From assembly GCF_004521985.1 (NCBI RefSeq), contig NZ_SBHZ01000006.1:248001-312000 (forward strand): DNA of 64,000 nucleotides, in the 5' to 3' direction. Each line of letters starts with the position of its first letter. The stretch's first letter is position 1. This document shows, piece after piece, positions 15,297-25,317 of the stretch. The notes under the pieces are model-generated. The model saw only the letters and a list, made by a program, of their open reading frames with translations. It was not told the origin of the DNA and searched no databases. The DNA comes from Ectopseudomonas khazarica (GTDB taxonomy: Bacteria; Pseudomonadota; Gammaproteobacteria; Pseudomonadales; Pseudomonadaceae). A program made the translations under genes and the position numbers.

Positions 15297-17297
15297 TTAG
15301 GCGCCAGTTGGGGACTTGCTGCTCTGCGAGGAGGTCAGGCTGTAGTGCTCTCTGAGCAAGGTCTTCTCCTCGTCGGTGAGCTCGCTGGGGCTTTTCTGCA
15401 TGATGCTGCGGAGCGCCTTTTCACGCCGCCTCTGCGATTGGTTGTGTGCAAGTGTAGTAATGGTGTCGAAAAACTGCTGTTCAAGGTTGTCGCCTTTGAT
15501 CAGCCATTCTTTCTCCGCCAGTGCCCGCAGCAGGCGGCCCTGTTCGGTGCCGTGCCAGCGGGCGATCAGCTGCAGCGAACGCAGGTTGGGCGTCTTCTGC
15601 AGGGCGCCGACCAGCGCCACCAGCAACTGGGCGTAGGTATCGTCTTCATCGGCGAAGTGGCTGACATCCTCGACCTTCTGTGCCAGCTGCGGATGGTGCA
15701 GCAGGGTGCGCAGGGCGATCAGATGCGGTGATTCGACGCTGACGGCGGTGCGTGGGGCACGCGGCGCGAAGTCACCCTTGCCTTTCTTGTTCCACTTGCC
15801 GCCATCCTTCTTCCAGTTGCCCTTGCCACCTTCGTTGCTGCGTTCGTAGTACTGCTGTTGCGGTGGCGCCGGCTGCTCGTAGCCGCCGACGTCCGGCAGG
15901 CTGTCGTAGTAGGCGCTGTCGGGGATGTCGCCGTAGTCCGGGTAGTCGCTGCCGGGCGCTGGGCTAGCAGGGCTGGGCGCCGGGCTGCGCGGGCTGCTGG
16001 CGACCTGGCTGAGGGCTTCGCCGGACAGGCCGGTGATCTCGCTCAGGCGCTGACGCATCAGGGCGCGCAGGTTGTTGCCGGGAATCTTGTCGATCAGCGG
16101 CGCGGCCAGGGTCACCAGATGCGCTTTGCCTTCCAGCGAGCGCGGGTCGGCTTCCTCGCTCAGTTGCTGGAAGAAGTAGTCGGCCAGCGGTTGTGCGTGC
16201 TGGTTGATGCGGGCGCGGAAGGCGTCGGTGCCTTCCGCGCGCACCAGGGTGTCCGGGTCCTCGCCGTCGGGCAGGAACAGGAAGCGCGCGCGGCGGCCGT
16301 CCTGCAGGCTCGACAGGGTCGACTCCAGGGCGCGCCAGGCGGCGTTGCGCCCGGCGGCATCGCCATCGAAGCAGAACAGCACGCTGGGCACGATGCGGAA
16401 CAGGCGCTTGAGGTGCTCCTCGCTGGTCGCCGTGCCCAGGGTCGCCACGGCATTGCGCAGGCCCTGCTGGGCCAGGGCGATGACGTCCATGTAGCCCTCG
16501 ACCACCATGATCTCGTCGAGGTCGCGGTTGTGCTTGCGGGCCTCGTACAGGCCGTAGAGCTCCTGGCCCTTGTGGAACACCGGGGTTTCCGGTGAGTTGA
16601 GGTACTTGGGCTTGTCGTCGCCCAGTACCCGGCCGCCGAAGGCGATCACCCGTCCGCGGCTGTCGCGGATGGGGAACATGATGCGGTCGCGGAAGCGGTC
16701 GTAGCGCCGGCCGTTCTCGGCGTTCTCGATCAGCAGGCCGGCGTCGATCATGACCTTCTGCTGCAGGGCGTCGCCGCCCAGCTGCTTGAGCAGGTTGTCC
16801 CAGCCGGGTGGGGCGAAGCCGAGGCCGAAGTCGCGGGCGATTTCGCCGGTCAGGCCGCGACCCTTGAGGTATTCCACGGCGTACTTGCGCTGCGGATGGC
16901 TCTTCAGCGCCTGGCGATAGTGCTCGGCGGCGGCGTTGAGCAGCGGGTAGAGTGGCGAGTCGACCGGTTGCCGGGGCTTGTGTCCGCGACCGCTTTCCTC
17001 GCGTGGCACGTCCATGCCGGCGCGCTTGGCCAGTTCCTCGATCGCCTGGGGGAATTCCAGTTGATCGTGGTCCATGACGAAGCCGAGGGCATTGCCGCCG
17101 GCGCCGCAGCCGAAGCAGTAGTAGAACTGCTTGTCCGGGCTGACGGTGAAGGAGGGGGTCTTCTCCTTGTGGAACGGGCAGCAGGCGCTGTAGTTCTTGC
17201 CGGTCTTCTTCAGCTGGATGCGCGAACTCACCACATCGACGATGTCGGTGCGGTTGAGCAGGTCATCGATGAAGGATTGCGGGATCAGGCCGGCCAT
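15297..17297 (-). CDS. dnaG: DNA primase
   Basis: The 666-residue primase has an N-terminal CHC2 zinc finger (CCPFHKEKTPSFTV ... YYCFGCGAGG, about residues 39-66), the RNA-polymerase core with the TOPRIM motif MVVEGYMDVIALAQ near residue 265 and FCFDGDAAGR near 308 for metal binding, then a low-complexity Pro/Ser/Gly-rich linker with a Lys/Gly/Trp-rich patch (about 430-520) and a C-terminal DnaB-binding helical domain. It makes RNA primers at the fork. It lies between rpsU and rpoD, behind the terminator at 17352, which should lower its expression relative to rpsU. Confidence 0.98.
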   Translation of the reverse strand: MAGLIPQSFIDDLLNRTDIVDVVSSRIQLKKTGKNYSACCPFHKEKTPSFTVSPDKQFYYCFGCGAGGNALGFVMDHDQLEFPQAIEELAKRAGMDVPREESGRGHKPRQPVDSPLYPLLNAAAEHYRQALKSHPQRKYAVEYLKGRGLTGEIARDFGLGFAPPGWDNLLKQLGGDALQQKVMIDAGLLIENAENGRRYDRFRDRIMFPIRDSRGRVIAFGGRVLGDDKPKYLNSPETPVFHKGQELYGLYEARKHNRDLDEIMVVEGYMDVIALAQQGLRNAVATLGTATSEEHLKRLFRIVPSVLFCFDGDAAGRNAAWRALESTLSSLQDGRRARFLFLPDGEDPDTLVRAEGTDAFRARINQHAQPLADYFFQQLSEEADPRSLEGKAHLVTLAAPLIDKIPGNNLRALMRQRLSEITGLSGEALSQVASSPRSPAPSPASPAPGSDYPDYGDIPDSAYYDSLPDVGGYEQPAPPQQQYYERSNEGGKGNWKKDGGKWNKKGKGDFAPRAPRTAVSVESPHLIALRTLLHHPQLAQKVEDVSHFADEDDTYAQLLVALVGALQKTPNLRSLQLIARWHGTEQGRLLRALAEKEWLIKGDNLEQQFFDTITTLAHNQSQRRREKALRSIMQKSPSELTDEEKTLLREHYSLTSSQSSKSPTGA

Positions 17298-17351
17298 GGG
17301 TGCTCAGCATACTGTCCGGCGCGAGCGCGGAACAGCGGTGGGTAGAAATGC

Positions 17352-17390
17352 AAAAAACTCCGGCCATTCGCCAGTTGGCGAAGCGGAGTT
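17352..17390 (-). terminator. Intra-operon terminator between rpsU and dnaG
   Basis: On the minus strand ACTCCG (17384-17389 complement) pairs with CGGAGT across a loop that itself contains a TTCGCCA/TGGCGAA stem, and is followed by six T residues (17352-17357). Position and form correspond to the partial terminator known between rpsU and dnaG in enterobacteria, which lets S21 be made in large excess over primase. Confidence 0.85.
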
Positions 17391-17399
17391 CTGTAAATG

Positions 17400-17425
17400 C
17401 AATGCCCGGCCGAAGCCGGGCATTC
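17400..17425 (-). terminator. Second stem-loop directly after rpsU
   Basis: aatgcccggccgaagccggg followed by catt forms a perfect 8-10 bp stem with a stable CGAA/TTCG loop, 20 bases after the rpsU stop. It is followed on the minus strand only by GCATTT, so it probably protects the rpsU mRNA 3' end or acts in tandem with the terminator at 17352. Confidence 0.6.
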
Positions 17426-17444
17426 GAGCGTGGCGTGTACGGTA

Positions 17445-17660
17445 TTAGTACAGGCGAACGCTGCGGCGCTGCTCGCGCTGCACTTTCTTGGCGTGACGCT
17501 TAACAGCGGCAGCGGCCTTGCGCTTACGCTCAGCGGTCGGCTTTTCGTAGAATTCGCGGCTACGGACTTCAGCCAGTACACCGGCTTTTTCGCAGGAGCG
17601 CTTGAAACGACGCAGGGCTACGTCGAAGGGTTCGTTCTCTTTAACTTTGACGGCTGGCAT
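17445..17660 (-). CDS. rpsU: 30S ribosomal protein S21
   Basis: The 71-residue basic protein begins [20 protein letters not shown] and ends [15 protein letters not shown], the full bS21 family length. S21 sits near the anti-Shine-Dalgarno region of 16S rRNA and is needed for initiation. It is the promoter-proximal gene of rpsU-dnaG-rpoD and is transcribed divergently from tsaD across about 200 bases that must hold both promoters. Confidence 0.99.
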   Translation of the reverse strand: MPAVKVKENEPFDVALRRFKRSCEKAGVLAEVRSREFYEKPTAERKRKAAAAVKRHAKKVQREQRRSVRLY

Positions 17661-17863
17661 CCAGGTCGTACCTATCTTTAATTACCGGGTTAACGCGTAC
17701 CCGGCAATGTGGCTCGGGGGGCGTCGGTTTTTAAGGGTTGCGGATGTTACCGTCTCGGGCCGAGGAATGCAAAGCCCTCTGATCGAAAAGCGCTGGCCGC
17801 TCCGCCGGGCGGCGCTTATCATGCGCGCCTTTGTTCCACGCGGCAAACCAAGGCTCAAGCTCC

Positions 17864-18889
17864 ATGCTCGTACTGGGATTGGAAACCTCCTGCGATGAAA
17901 CCGGCGTCGCGCTCTATGACAGTGAGCGCGGCCTGCTGGCCGACGCATTGTTCAGTCAGATCGATCTGCACCGTGTATATGGCGGCGTGGTGCCCGAATT
18001 GGCCTCGCGCGACCACGTCAAGCGCATGCTGCCGCTGATTCGCCAGGTGCTCGACGAGGCCGGCCGCGCGCCGGGCGATATCGATGCGCTGGCGTACACC
18101 GCCGGGCCCGGCCTGGTCGGTGCGCTGCTGGTGGGCGCCTCCTGTGCGCAGGCGCTGGCCTTCGCCTGGGGCATCCCGGCGGTCGGTGTACACCATATGG
18201 AAGGTCACCTGCTGGCGCCGATGCTCGAAGAGCAGCCTCCGGCGTTTCCGTTCGTCGCCTTGCTGGTGTCGGGCGGCCACACGCAGCTGGTGCGCGTCGA
18301 TGGCATCGGCCAGTACCAGCTGCTCGGCGAGTCGCTGGATGACGCGGCAGGTGAAGCCTTCGACAAGACGGCCAAGCTGATGGGGCTGAATTACCCCGGC
18401 GGCCCGGAGATCGCCAAGCTGGCCGAGCAGGGTACGCCGGGGCGTTTCGTCTTCCCGCGGCCGATGACCGATCGCCCGGGCCTGGACTTCAGTTTCAGCG
18501 GCCTCAAGACCTTCGCCCTGAATACCTGGCAGCAGTGCCGTGACGGCGATGACGACCTCGATCAAGCCCGTCGCGACATCGCGCTGGCCTTCCAGCAGGC
18601 AGTCGTCGAGACTCTGACCATCAAGTGCAAGCGTGCGCTCAAGCAGACGGGGCTGAACAGCCTGGTGATCGCCGGTGGGGTGAGTGCGAACAAGGCTTTG
18701 CGTGAGCATCTGGAGCGCATGCTGGGCGAGCTGAAGGGCAAGGTGTTCTATGCTCGCCCGCGCTTCTGTACCGATAACGGCGCGATGATCGCCTATGCCG
18801 GTTGCCAGCGTCTGCTGGCCGGGCAGCACGAGGATCTGGCGATCAAGGTGCAGGCGCGTTGGCCGATGGAGTCGCTGCCGGCGATCTGA
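17864..18889 (+). CDS. tsaD: tRNA N6-threonylcarbamoyladenosine transferase
   Basis: The 341-residue ASKHA-fold protein starts [14 protein letters not shown], carries the metal-binding [10 protein letters not shown] motif (His-x3-His), the LVSGGHTQL segment, and ends with [16 protein letters not shown] and [13 protein letters not shown]. With TsaB, TsaC and TsaE it makes t6A37 on ANN-decoding tRNAs. The start at 17864 matches the E. coli protein N terminus (MRVLGIETSCDE); an in-frame TTG 33 bases earlier would add residues unlike the family. It is single and divergent from rpsU. Confidence 0.98.
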   Translation: MLVLGLETSCDETGVALYDSERGLLADALFSQIDLHRVYGGVVPELASRDHVKRMLPLIRQVLDEAGRAPGDIDALAYTAGPGLVGALLVGASCAQALAFAWGIPAVGVHHMEGHLLAPMLEEQPPAFPFVALLVSGGHTQLVRVDGIGQYQLLGESLDDAAGEAFDKTAKLMGLNYPGGPEIAKLAEQGTPGRFVFPRPMTDRPGLDFSFSGLKTFALNTWQQCRDGDDDLDQARRDIALAFQQAVVETLTIKCKRALKQTGLNSLVIAGGVSANKALREHLERMLGELKGKVFYARPRFCTDNGAMIAYAGCQRLLAGQHEDLAIKVQARWPMESLPAI

Positions 18890-18902
18890 CCAAGGGTGTG
18901 CC

Positions 18903-18940
18903 CTGCAGGCGCGGCTTCAGCCGCGAACTCTTTCCTGCAG
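18903..18940. repeat. REP-type stem-loop between tsaD and plsY
   Basis: cgcggcttcagccgcg (18910-18925) is a 6-bp stem with TTCA loop, flanked by outer arms ctgcagg (18903-18909) and cctgcag (18934-18940). The core GCGGCTTCAGCCGC is the common Pseudomonas REP core. It lies in the convergent gap and may end both transcripts. Confidence 0.6.
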
Positions 18941-18945
18941 GTCGT

Positions 18946-19515
18946 TCAGAAACGGCGCTCGCGCCCGGCGAACAGATCGCGCAGGTTGTTGCGATGGCGC
19001 CAGACGATCAGGCCGGTCAGTACGCAGGCGGGCAGCAGGGCGGCGGGCTGTTGCCAGGCCAGCAGGGGCAGCGTCAGCGGTGTGGCGATCAGCGAGGCCA
19101 GCGAGCTGGTGCGGGTCAGCAGGAACACCAGGGCCCAGGCCGCCAGGGCGAGCAGTGCCGCGGGTGGATAGAGCCCGAGTAACATGCCGGCGGCAGTGGC
19201 CACGCCCTTGCCGCCGCGAAAGCGGAAGTACAGCGGGTACAGGTGGCCGACCACCGCAGCCAGGCCGATCCAGGCTTGCTGGTGCAGGCCGAGGCCCAGC
19301 AGCTTGGCGATCAGGATCGGCAGCAGGCCCTTGAGCAGGTCGCCGATCAGGGTCATGACGGCGAGCTTCTTGCCGGCCACCCGCAACATGTTGGTGGCGC
19401 CGGGGTTGCCCGAGCCGCTGGCGCGCGGGTCAGGGCCGCCTGCGAGGCGACTGAGCAGGATGGCGAAGGACAACGAGCCGAGCAGATAGGCGAGGATCGC
19501 CAGAAGCCAGAACAT
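18946..19515 (-). CDS. plsY: Acyl-phosphate:glycerol-3-phosphate acyltransferase
   Basis: The 189-residue integral membrane enzyme has about five to seven transmembrane helices and the conserved motifs [32 protein letters not shown] and [17 protein letters not shown]. It transfers acyl groups from acyl-phosphate to glycerol-3-phosphate, the first step in phospholipid synthesis. I place the start at the second Met ([14 protein letters not shown]), which agrees with the family; the upstream Met at 19524 would add only three residues. It is convergent with tsaD and divergent from folB. Confidence 0.96.
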   Translation of the reverse strand: MFWLLAILAYLLGSLSFAILLSRLAGGPDPRASGSGNPGATNMLRVAGKKLAVMTLIGDLLKGLLPILIAKLLGLGLHQQAWIGLAAVVGHLYPLYFRFRGGKGVATAAGMLLGLYPPAALLALAAWALVFLLTRTSSLASLIATPLTLPLLAWQQPAALLPACVLTGLIVWRHRNNLRDLFAGRERRF

Positions 19516-19590
19516 GGTGGCCATTCCAGGGCATGGGGTGGGCCGATTCTAACGAGGTACGGCGCCCTTGTCGTGGCGCGGAGAGTGTGG

Positions 19591-19947
19591 GTGGACAGAG
19601 TATTTATCGAGGGGCTGGAGGTCGACACGGTGATCGGCGCCTACGATTGGGAGCGCGAGATTCGCCAGTGCCTGCTGCTGGATCTGCACATGGCCTGGGA
19701 CAACCGCCCGGCTGCGGCCGGTGACGACCTCAACCTGGCGCTCGACTACGCCAGCGTTTCCACGCGCATTCAGGCGTTCGCCGCCGAGTCGCAGTTCATC
19801 CTGGTGGAAACCTTCGCCGAGCGTCTGGTGCAGACCCTGATGGCCGAGTTCGACATTCCCTGGATACGCCTGAAGCTGACCAAGCCCGGTGCCGTGCCGG
19901 CGGCGCGTGGTGGCGTGGGTGTGGAGATCGAGCGCGGATGTCTCTGA
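19591..19947 (+). CDS. folB: Dihydroneopterin aldolase
   Basis: The 118-residue protein starts with GTG and reads MDRVFIEGLEVDTVIGAYDWERE, the DHNA aldolase N terminus, with LVETFAERLVQTLMAEF and the C-terminal KLTKPGAVPAARGGVGVEIER. It forms octamers and cleaves dihydroneopterin to 6-hydroxymethyl-dihydropterin for folate. GGAG lies about 7 bases before the GTG. Its end overlaps folK by 10 bases, so the two folate enzymes are co-translated. The frame is open much further upstream, but that part is antisense to plsY. Confidence 0.93.
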   Translation: MDRVFIEGLEVDTVIGAYDWEREIRQCLLLDLHMAWDNRPAAAGDDLNLALDYASVSTRIQAFAAESQFILVETFAERLVQTLMAEFDIPWIRLKLTKPGAVPAARGGVGVEIERGCL

Positions 19948-20465
19948 CTCGGGTCTTTCTCGGTCTCGGTAGCAATATCGAGCGCGAGACGCATCTCGTC
20001 GCCGGGCTCGAGGCGCTGGCCGCAATGCTCGGCAACATGCGCTGCTCGCCCGTGTTCGAGAGCCATGCCGTGGGCATCAAGAGCGGCAATTTCTTCAACC
20101 TGGTGGTGGTCGGGGACACCGAGCTGCCGCTGCTGGAACTGGACCGCCGGCTGAAGTTCATCGAAGCCGACAACGGTCGCTATGCCCCGGACCGCAAGGG
20201 CTTGCCGCTGGATATCGACGTGCTGCTGTATGGCCAGCAGGTGGGCAACTTCAACGGCCTGATCCTGCCGCGTGCCGAGATTCTCAAGAACGCCTTCGTG
20301 CTCTGGCCACTGGCGCTGCTGGCTCCCGAGACCTGCCACCCGCTCGACGGTCGCTCGTTCGCCGAGCTCTGGGGCTCGGCGCAGATCGACCAGCAGCTCT
20401 GGCCGGCCGCCTTCCAGTGGCGTGACAGCGCGCTGACACCGGCCGAACTGCTGGCGTCCGCGTAG
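19938..20465 (+). CDS. folK: 2-amino-4-hydroxy-6-hydroxymethyldihydropteridine pyrophosphokinase (HPPK)
   Basis: The 175-residue protein has the HPPK hallmarks FLGLGSNIERE at the N terminus, NLVVVGDTELPLLELDRRLKFIE, NGRYAPDRKGLPLDIDVLLYG with the metal-binding DxD, and the LPRAEILKNAFVLWPL segment. It pyrophosphorylates the FolB product. Loops differ somewhat from the main FolK proteins found elsewhere in Pseudomonas genomes, so it may be a second HPPK; this position (before cca) holds a FolK-like protein in P. aeruginosa too. Confidence 0.88.
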   Translation: MSLTRVFLGLGSNIERETHLVAGLEALAAMLGNMRCSPVFESHAVGIKSGNFFNLVVVGDTELPLLELDRRLKFIEADNGRYAPDRKGLPLDIDVLLYGQQVGNFNGLILPRAEILKNAFVLWPLALLAPETCHPLDGRSFAELWGSAQIDQQLWPAAFQWRDSALTPAELLASA

Positions 20466-20544
20466 CACCGAACCCGGCTGCAAGCGCCTGGGGCTACGGC
20501 GGGCGTTCGGTCGTAGCCGAATGGAATCCGCGACCTGCTCGCAT

Positions 20545-20568
20545 GCCGCCCCGGATGCATCCGGGCTA
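20545..20568. repeat. Palindrome at the end of cca
   Basis: gccccggatgcatccgggct forms an interrupted CCCGGATGCATCCGGG palindrome typical of the dispersed 'CCCGGATGCATCCGGG' repeats of this Pseudomonas group. Its right side includes the cca stop codon. Just to the left is another inverted pair, ggctacg...cgtagcc (about 20490-20518), so the whole folK-cca gap is structured. Confidence 0.5.
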
Positions 20569-21795
20569 GGCTTGCTCGCGTTCCTTGTAGGCCTTGAGTG
20601 CGTTAAGGCGTTCGCGATTGAGCGCTTCACCCAGTTCAGCACCCTTGTAGCCCTTCTCCAGCAACGGCTTCACCGCTACCTGGCGCGCGACTTCGGCAGC
20701 GCCCAGCAGGTAGGCGGCCTGCGGATAGTCGCGTTGCTCCAGGCCCAGGCGCCCGCGTGCGTCCATCTCGCAGGCCGCGACGAATTCGGCGAAGCGCTGC
20801 GGGCGACGGAACACATCGAAGCGTTGCAGCAGCTCCAGCAGTGTCGAGGCGCGCAGTTCCCGCGCACGGTGGCCATGGGTATGGAACTCGCCAACCAGCA
20901 AGGCCAGCTCGGCGCAGTCGCGCGGCGCCTTGCAGCGTTCGTTGATCGCCTGGATCAGGTTCAGCCCCAGGTGCTCATGGGCAATGTGCCGTGGCCATTG
21001 CTCGGCCGGCGTCAGGCCCTTGCCGACATCGTGCAGCAGGCTGGCCCAGCGCACGCTCAGCGGCTGCTCATGCTCGGCACACTGTTGCAGCACGCTGAGT
21101 ACGTGCACGCCGGTGTCGATCTCCGGGTGGTGCGCGGCTGGTTGCGGCACGCCGAACAGGGCGTCGACCTCAGGCAGCAGGGTCGCGAGGGCGCCGCAGT
21201 CACGCAGTACCTGGACGAACACATCCGGGCGCGGCTCCATCAGGGCGCGGGAAATTTCCTTCCAGCTGCGCTCGGCGGTGAGGTGCGCCAGTTCGCCGGA
21301 TTCGGCCAGCTGGCGCATCAGGGCCAGGGTCTCCTCCGCCACGCTGAAGCCCAGTGGCGCATAGCGTGCGGCGAAACGGGCGACGCGCAGGACCCGCAGC
21401 GGATCTTCGGCGAAGGCCGGGGAAACGTGGCGCAGTACGCGCGCGGCAAGATCCCGCTGACCGCCGTAGGGGTCGAACAGCGTACCCTGATCGTCCTCGG
21501 CCATGGCGTTGATGGTCAGGTCGCGGCGGATCAGGTCCTCTTCCAGGGTGACGTCGGGGCTGGCATGAAAGGTGAAACCGCCGTAGCCGCGCCCGCTCTT
21601 GCGCTCGGTGCGGGCCAGCGCATATTCCTCCCCGCTCTGCGGGTGGAGGAATACCGGGAAGTCCTCGCCGACCGGCCGATAGCCGAGCGCGAGCATCTGC
21701 TCGGCGTCGGCGCCGACCACCACCCGGTCGATATCGGTGACCGGTCGCCCGAGCAGGCGGTCGCGCACGGCGCCGCCGACTTTGTAGATCTGCAT
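20566..21795 (-). CDS. cca: CCA-adding enzyme (tRNA nucleotidyltransferase) with HD domain
   Basis: The 409-residue class II enzyme has [24 protein letters not shown] (nucleotidyltransferase motif with GGxVRD and DxD), [12 protein letters not shown], the ERxxxE-like region [15 protein letters not shown], and a C-terminal HD phosphohydrolase domain ([12 protein letters not shown] ... [10 protein letters not shown] ... AHEHLG). It builds or repairs the CCA end of tRNAs; the HD domain adds phosphatase/phosphodiesterase activity in proteobacterial members. Confidence 0.97.
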   Translation of the reverse strand: MQIYKVGGAVRDRLLGRPVTDIDRVVVGADAEQMLALGYRPVGEDFPVFLHPQSGEEYALARTERKSGRGYGGFTFHASPDVTLEEDLIRRDLTINAMAEDDQGTLFDPYGGQRDLAARVLRHVSPAFAEDPLRVLRVARFAARYAPLGFSVAEETLALMRQLAESGELAHLTAERSWKEISRALMEPRPDVFVQVLRDCGALATLLPEVDALFGVPQPAAHHPEIDTGVHVLSVLQQCAEHEQPLSVRWASLLHDVGKGLTPAEQWPRHIAHEHLGLNLIQAINERCKAPRDCAELALLVGEFHTHGHRARELRASTLLELLQRFDVFRRPQRFAEFVAACEMDARGRLGLEQRDYPQAAYLLGAAEVARQVAVKPLLEKGYKGAELGEALNRERLNALKAYKEREQA

Positions 21796-21883
21796 GTCTG
21801 ATCCTCCACTGAGCGCAGAGGATATCGAAGATTGGCCCGGGCTGCGTGAGCCCGAGTCGATTGTCTGCTGCTTGCGGCGCTGC

Positions 21884-22396
21884 CTATGGCGTGGCCAGGG
21901 GGATCTGCTCGGTCAGCGCCTGGGTGGCGCGCTCCAGCAGCTCGGCGCTGTCGTGCGCCGGGCTCAGCCCGGTGCTGATCACGCCTTCCCAGAGGATGTC
22001 ACCGTCCAGGTCGGTCAGGCGCAGGCGCAGCACGCCGGTCTCGTCCCGCAGGCGATGCATGGCCTGGTATGGGCCCAGGGGGTTGGGCGCAGGTGTGTCG
22101 ACCTTGAACGTCAGCGGGCTGTCCTGCACGGCCAGCCAGTAGTAGACGCGCAGCTGCGGCGGTCGGCTCTGGTGATAGCCGCGTGCTGACAGGCCGTGAC
22201 GCAGCAGCTGAGGCAACTGGCGATAGCGCTCGGGAAAGGGAGGCTCACCCTCCAGGCTGCGCTGTGGGTCGATCAGTTCGTAGCTGTGTTGCCCGGCGAG
22301 CGAGGCATCGGCCGGGCTGAGGATGCGCGCCTGCGGCACGTGGCTGGCGCAGGTGGCCAGCCCCAGGCACAACAGGAGCACCAGAAAGATTCGCAT
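21884..22396 (-). CDS. DUF4136-like lipoprotein of unknown function
   Basis: The 170-residue protein begins [19 protein letters not shown], a lipoprotein signal peptide with lipobox LATC (Cys about residue 16). The mature part has [34 protein letters not shown] and [19 protein letters not shown], the pattern of DUF4136 lipoproteins, whose role is unknown. The start at 22396 is chosen because it gives a clean signal peptide. It lies between cca and spoVR on the same strand with a gap of about 60 bases from spoVR. Confidence 0.8.
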   Translation of the reverse strand: MRIFLVLLLCLGLATCASHVPQARILSPADASLAGQHSYELIDPQRSLEGEPPFPERYRQLPQLLRHGLSARGYHQSRPPQLRVYYWLAVQDSPLTFKVDTPAPNPLGPYQAMHRLRDETGVLRLRLTDLDGDILWEGVISTGLSPAHDSAELLERATQALTEQIPLATP

Positions 22397-22457
22397 GCGC
22401 TGTCTCTCGCGGAGTCTGCCTGCGATGCTGGTATCTGCTGCGATCTTCGGCAACCGA

Positions 22458-24023
22458 TCAAATGGGTGGTATCACCAGGTCCAGACGTGGGTACTCGCTG
22501 TCCCCCTCGGCGCTGCTGCGTGGCGGCACGTGCTGGGTGGTGATCAGCTGGTCGCCCTGGCAGACCTCCAGGTGGATATCGAAGCCCCACAGCCTGTGCA
22601 GGTGCTTGAGCACTTCCTCGGTGGAATCGCCCAGTGGCTTGCGGTCGTGCTGCTGGTGGCGCAGGGTCAGCGAGCGGTCGCCGCGCCGGTCGATGTTCCA
22701 GATCTGCACGTTGGGCTCGCGGTTGCCCAGGTTGTACTGCGCGGCGAGCAGTTCGCGGATGGTGCGGTAGCCGGACTCGTCGTGAATGGCCGGCACCAGC
22801 AGCTCGTCCTTCTGGTCGTCGTCGAGGATGCCGAACAGCTTGAAGTCACGGATCACCTTGGGCGAGAGGAACTGCAGGATGAAGCTCTCGTCCTTGAAGC
22901 TGGTCATGGCGAACTTGAGGGTGGTCAGCCAGTCGCTGCCGGCGATGTCGGGGAACCAGTGCTTGTCCTCGTCGGTGGGCTCCTCGCAGATGCGGCGGAT
23001 GTCACGGTACATGGCGAAGCCCAGGGCATAGGGGTTGATGCCACTGTAGTAGGGGCTGTCGAATGGCGGCTGGTAGACCACGCTGGTGTGCGACTGCAGG
23101 AACTCCATCATGAAGCCGTCGGTGACCAGGCCCTCGTCGTACAGGTCGTTCATCAGCGTGTAGTGCCAGAAGGTGGCCCAGCCTTCGTTCATCACCTGGG
23201 TCTGGCGTTGCGGGTAGAAGTACTGGGCGATCTTGCGCACGATGCGGATCACCTCGCGTTGCCAGGGCTCCAGCAGCGGCGCGTGTTTCTCCAGGAAGTA
23301 GAGGATGTTTTCCTGCGGCTCGGCCGGGAAGCGCTTGCTGTCTTTCTCGCCGCCTTTGTCGGCGCTGCGCGGGATGGTGCGCCAGAGGTCGTTGATCTGT
23401 TTCTGCAGGTGCTCTTCGCGGTCCTTCTGGCGCTTGCGCTCCTCCTCGGCGGAGATCGGATAGGGCCGCTTGTAGCGGTCGACGCCGTAGTTCATCAGGG
23501 CATGGCAGGAGTCGAGCAGCTCCTCCACCGCGTCGATGCCGTAGCGCTCCTCGCACTGCATGATGTACTGCTTGGCGAACACCAGGTAATCGATGATCGA
23601 GCTGGCATCGGTCCAGGTGCGGAACAGGTAGTTGCCCTTGAAGAAGCTGTTGTGGCCGTAGCAGGCATGGGCGATCACCAGCGCCTGCATGCAGATGGTG
23701 TTCTCCTCCATCAGGTAGGCGATGCACGGGTCGGAGTTGATCACGATCTCGTAGGCCAGGCCCATCTGCCCGCGCTTGTAGCCTTTCTCGGTGGCGAGGA
23801 AGTGCTTGCCGTAGGACCAGTGGTGGTAGCCCAGCGGCATGCCGACCGAGGCGTAGGCATCCATCATCTGTTCGGCGGTGATGACTTCGATCTGGTTCGG
23901 GTAGGTGTCCAGCGCATAGCGTTCAGCGATGCGCGAGATTTCGCGGTCATAGGCGCGAATCAGCTCGAAGGTCCATTCCGAACCGGTGGACAGCGGTTCA
24001 CGTTTCTTGGCAGTGGCACTCAT
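22458..24023 (-). CDS. SpoVR family protein (YcgB)
   Basis: The 521-residue protein matches the SpoVR/YcgB family over its whole length: EWTFELIRAYDREISRIAER, PNQIEVITAEQMMDAY, HWSYGKHFLATEKGYKRGQMG, the NEGWATFWHY segment with a histidine, and INPYALGFAMYRDI. Function is unknown; in enterobacteria it is controlled with YeaGH in stationary phase and nitrogen starvation. It is the last gene of prkA-yeaH-spoVR, 10 bases after yeaH, which supports a shared complex or pathway. Confidence 0.93.
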   Translation of the reverse strand: MSATAKKREPLSTGSEWTFELIRAYDREISRIAERYALDTYPNQIEVITAEQMMDAYASVGMPLGYHHWSYGKHFLATEKGYKRGQMGLAYEIVINSDPCIAYLMEENTICMQALVIAHACYGHNSFFKGNYLFRTWTDASSIIDYLVFAKQYIMQCEERYGIDAVEELLDSCHALMNYGVDRYKRPYPISAEEERKRQKDREEHLQKQINDLWRTIPRSADKGGEKDSKRFPAEPQENILYFLEKHAPLLEPWQREVIRIVRKIAQYFYPQRQTQVMNEGWATFWHYTLMNDLYDEGLVTDGFMMEFLQSHTSVVYQPPFDSPYYSGINPYALGFAMYRDIRRICEEPTDEDKHWFPDIAGSDWLTTLKFAMTSFKDESFILQFLSPKVIRDFKLFGILDDDQKDELLVPAIHDESGYRTIRELLAAQYNLGNREPNVQIWNIDRRGDRSLTLRHQQHDRKPLGDSTEEVLKHLHRLWGFDIHLEVCQGDQLITTQHVPPRSSAEGDSEYPRLDLVIPPI

Positions 24024-24033
24024 GACTCGGCCC

Positions 24034-25305
24034 TCAGCTCACCAGACGACGCTGGAAGAGTTCGCGGAACACCGGGTAGATGTCCGCTGCGGAAACCAGT
24101 TGCTGCTGGGCGAAGCTGTCGGCGAACGCCTCGGCCACTTGCTCGTACTCGAACCACAGCGCCTGGTGCTCGCGTGGGGTGATCTCGACGTAGGTGAAGT
24201 ACTGCACGAACGGCATGATCTGATTGATCAATATATCCCGGCAGATCGGCGAATCATCGTTCCAGTTGTCGCCGTCCGACGCCTGGGCGGCGTAGATGTT
24301 CCACTCGTTGATCGGGTAGCGCTCGGCCATCACTTCCTGCATCAGTTTCAGGGCGCTGGAGACGATGGTGCCGCCTGTCTCGCGGGAATAGAAGAACTCC
24401 TCCTCGTCCACTTCCTTGGCACTGGTGTGGTGGCGGATGAACACCACGTCGATCTTGTCGTAGTTGCGCTTGAGGAACAGGTACAGAAGGATGAAGAAGC
24501 GCTTGGCGATGTCCTTGGTGGCCTGGGTCATGGAGCCGGATACGTCCATCAGGCAGAACATCACGGCCTTGGAGCTGGGGTTGGGCTGCTTGGTCAGCAG
24601 GTTGTACTTGAGGTCGAAGGTGTCGAGGAAGGGCACGCGGTGGATGCGCGCGCTGAGGCGCTCGATCTCCGCCTCCACTTCCTGGATGTCGCCGAAGTTG
24701 TCCGGTTCTTCGCGGCGCAGGCGCTCCAGTTCGGCCTTGGCCTCGCGCAGCTTGGCGCGGCTTGAGCCGGATAGCGCGATGCGCCGGGCGTGGGCCGAGC
24801 GCAGGGTACGCACTATGTTGATGCGCGACGGATTGCCTTCGTTGCTGATGCCGGCGCGGACGGTCTTGAAGGTATCGGCCCCGGTGAGGTGGCGCTTGAC
24901 CAGGTTGGGCAGCTCCAGGTCCTCGAACATGAAGTCGAGAAACTCCTCCTGGGTGATCTGGAAGACGAACTCGTCCATGCCCTCGCCGGAGTTGCTCGCC
25001 TTGCCGCTGCCACGACCGCCTCCACCGCCCTGCGGCCGGGGGAAGCGTTCGCCGGTGGTGAATTCCTTGTTGCCGGGGTGGACGATGGTCTGTTTGCCAC
25101 CGCGCCCATGGTGCAGCACCGGCTCGTCGATGTCGCGGCCGGGAATGCTGATCTGCTCGCCATGCTCCATGTCGGTGATGGAGCGCCGGCTGACGGCTTC
25201 CTCCACCGCCTTCTTGATGTGCTCACGGTAACGCCGCAGGAAACGCTGGCGGTTCACCGTGCTCTTGTTCTTGCCATTCAGGCGCCGGTCGATCACATAG
25301 CTCAT
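24034..25305 (-). CDS. yeaH: YeaH/YhbH family protein (DUF444, von Willebrand A-like)
   Basis: The 423-residue protein starts [20 protein letters not shown], has a Gly/Arg-rich linker (around residues 90-105), a long charged coiled segment near 170-210, and a vWA-like domain with a MIDAS-type [16 protein letters not shown]. It is the usual partner of the PrkA AAA+ protein. The start at 25305 matches the family; the upstream in-frame codons fall in a repeat. It sits between prkA and spoVR with a repeat-containing gap of about 110 bases after prkA. Confidence 0.94.
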   Translation of the reverse strand: MSYVIDRRLNGKNKSTVNRQRFLRRYREHIKKAVEEAVSRRSITDMEHGEQISIPGRDIDEPVLHHGRGGKQTIVHPGNKEFTTGERFPRPQGGGGGRGSGKASNSGEGMDEFVFQITQEEFLDFMFEDLELPNLVKRHLTGADTFKTVRAGISNEGNPSRINIVRTLRSAHARRIALSGSSRAKLREAKAELERLRREEPDNFGDIQEVEAEIERLSARIHRVPFLDTFDLKYNLLTKQPNPSSKAVMFCLMDVSGSMTQATKDIAKRFFILLYLFLKRNYDKIDVVFIRHHTSAKEVDEEEFFYSRETGGTIVSSALKLMQEVMAERYPINEWNIYAAQASDGDNWNDDSPICRDILINQIMPFVQYFTYVEITPREHQALWFEYEQVAEAFADSFAQQQLVSAADIYPVFRELFQRRLVS

Positions 25306-25317
25306 AGGCCCCTCCGG

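Noticed and set aside
13295..15355. Long open frame (686 codons) on the plus strand opposite rpoD
   Set aside because: Antisense to rpoD in GC-rich DNA; codon structure of rpoD forces the opposite strand open. No domain or ribosome site.
22323..24182. Open frame opposite spoVR, and a similar one at 24790-26928 opposite yeaH/prkA
   Set aside because: Both are antisense shadows of well-supported genes with family-wide motifs.
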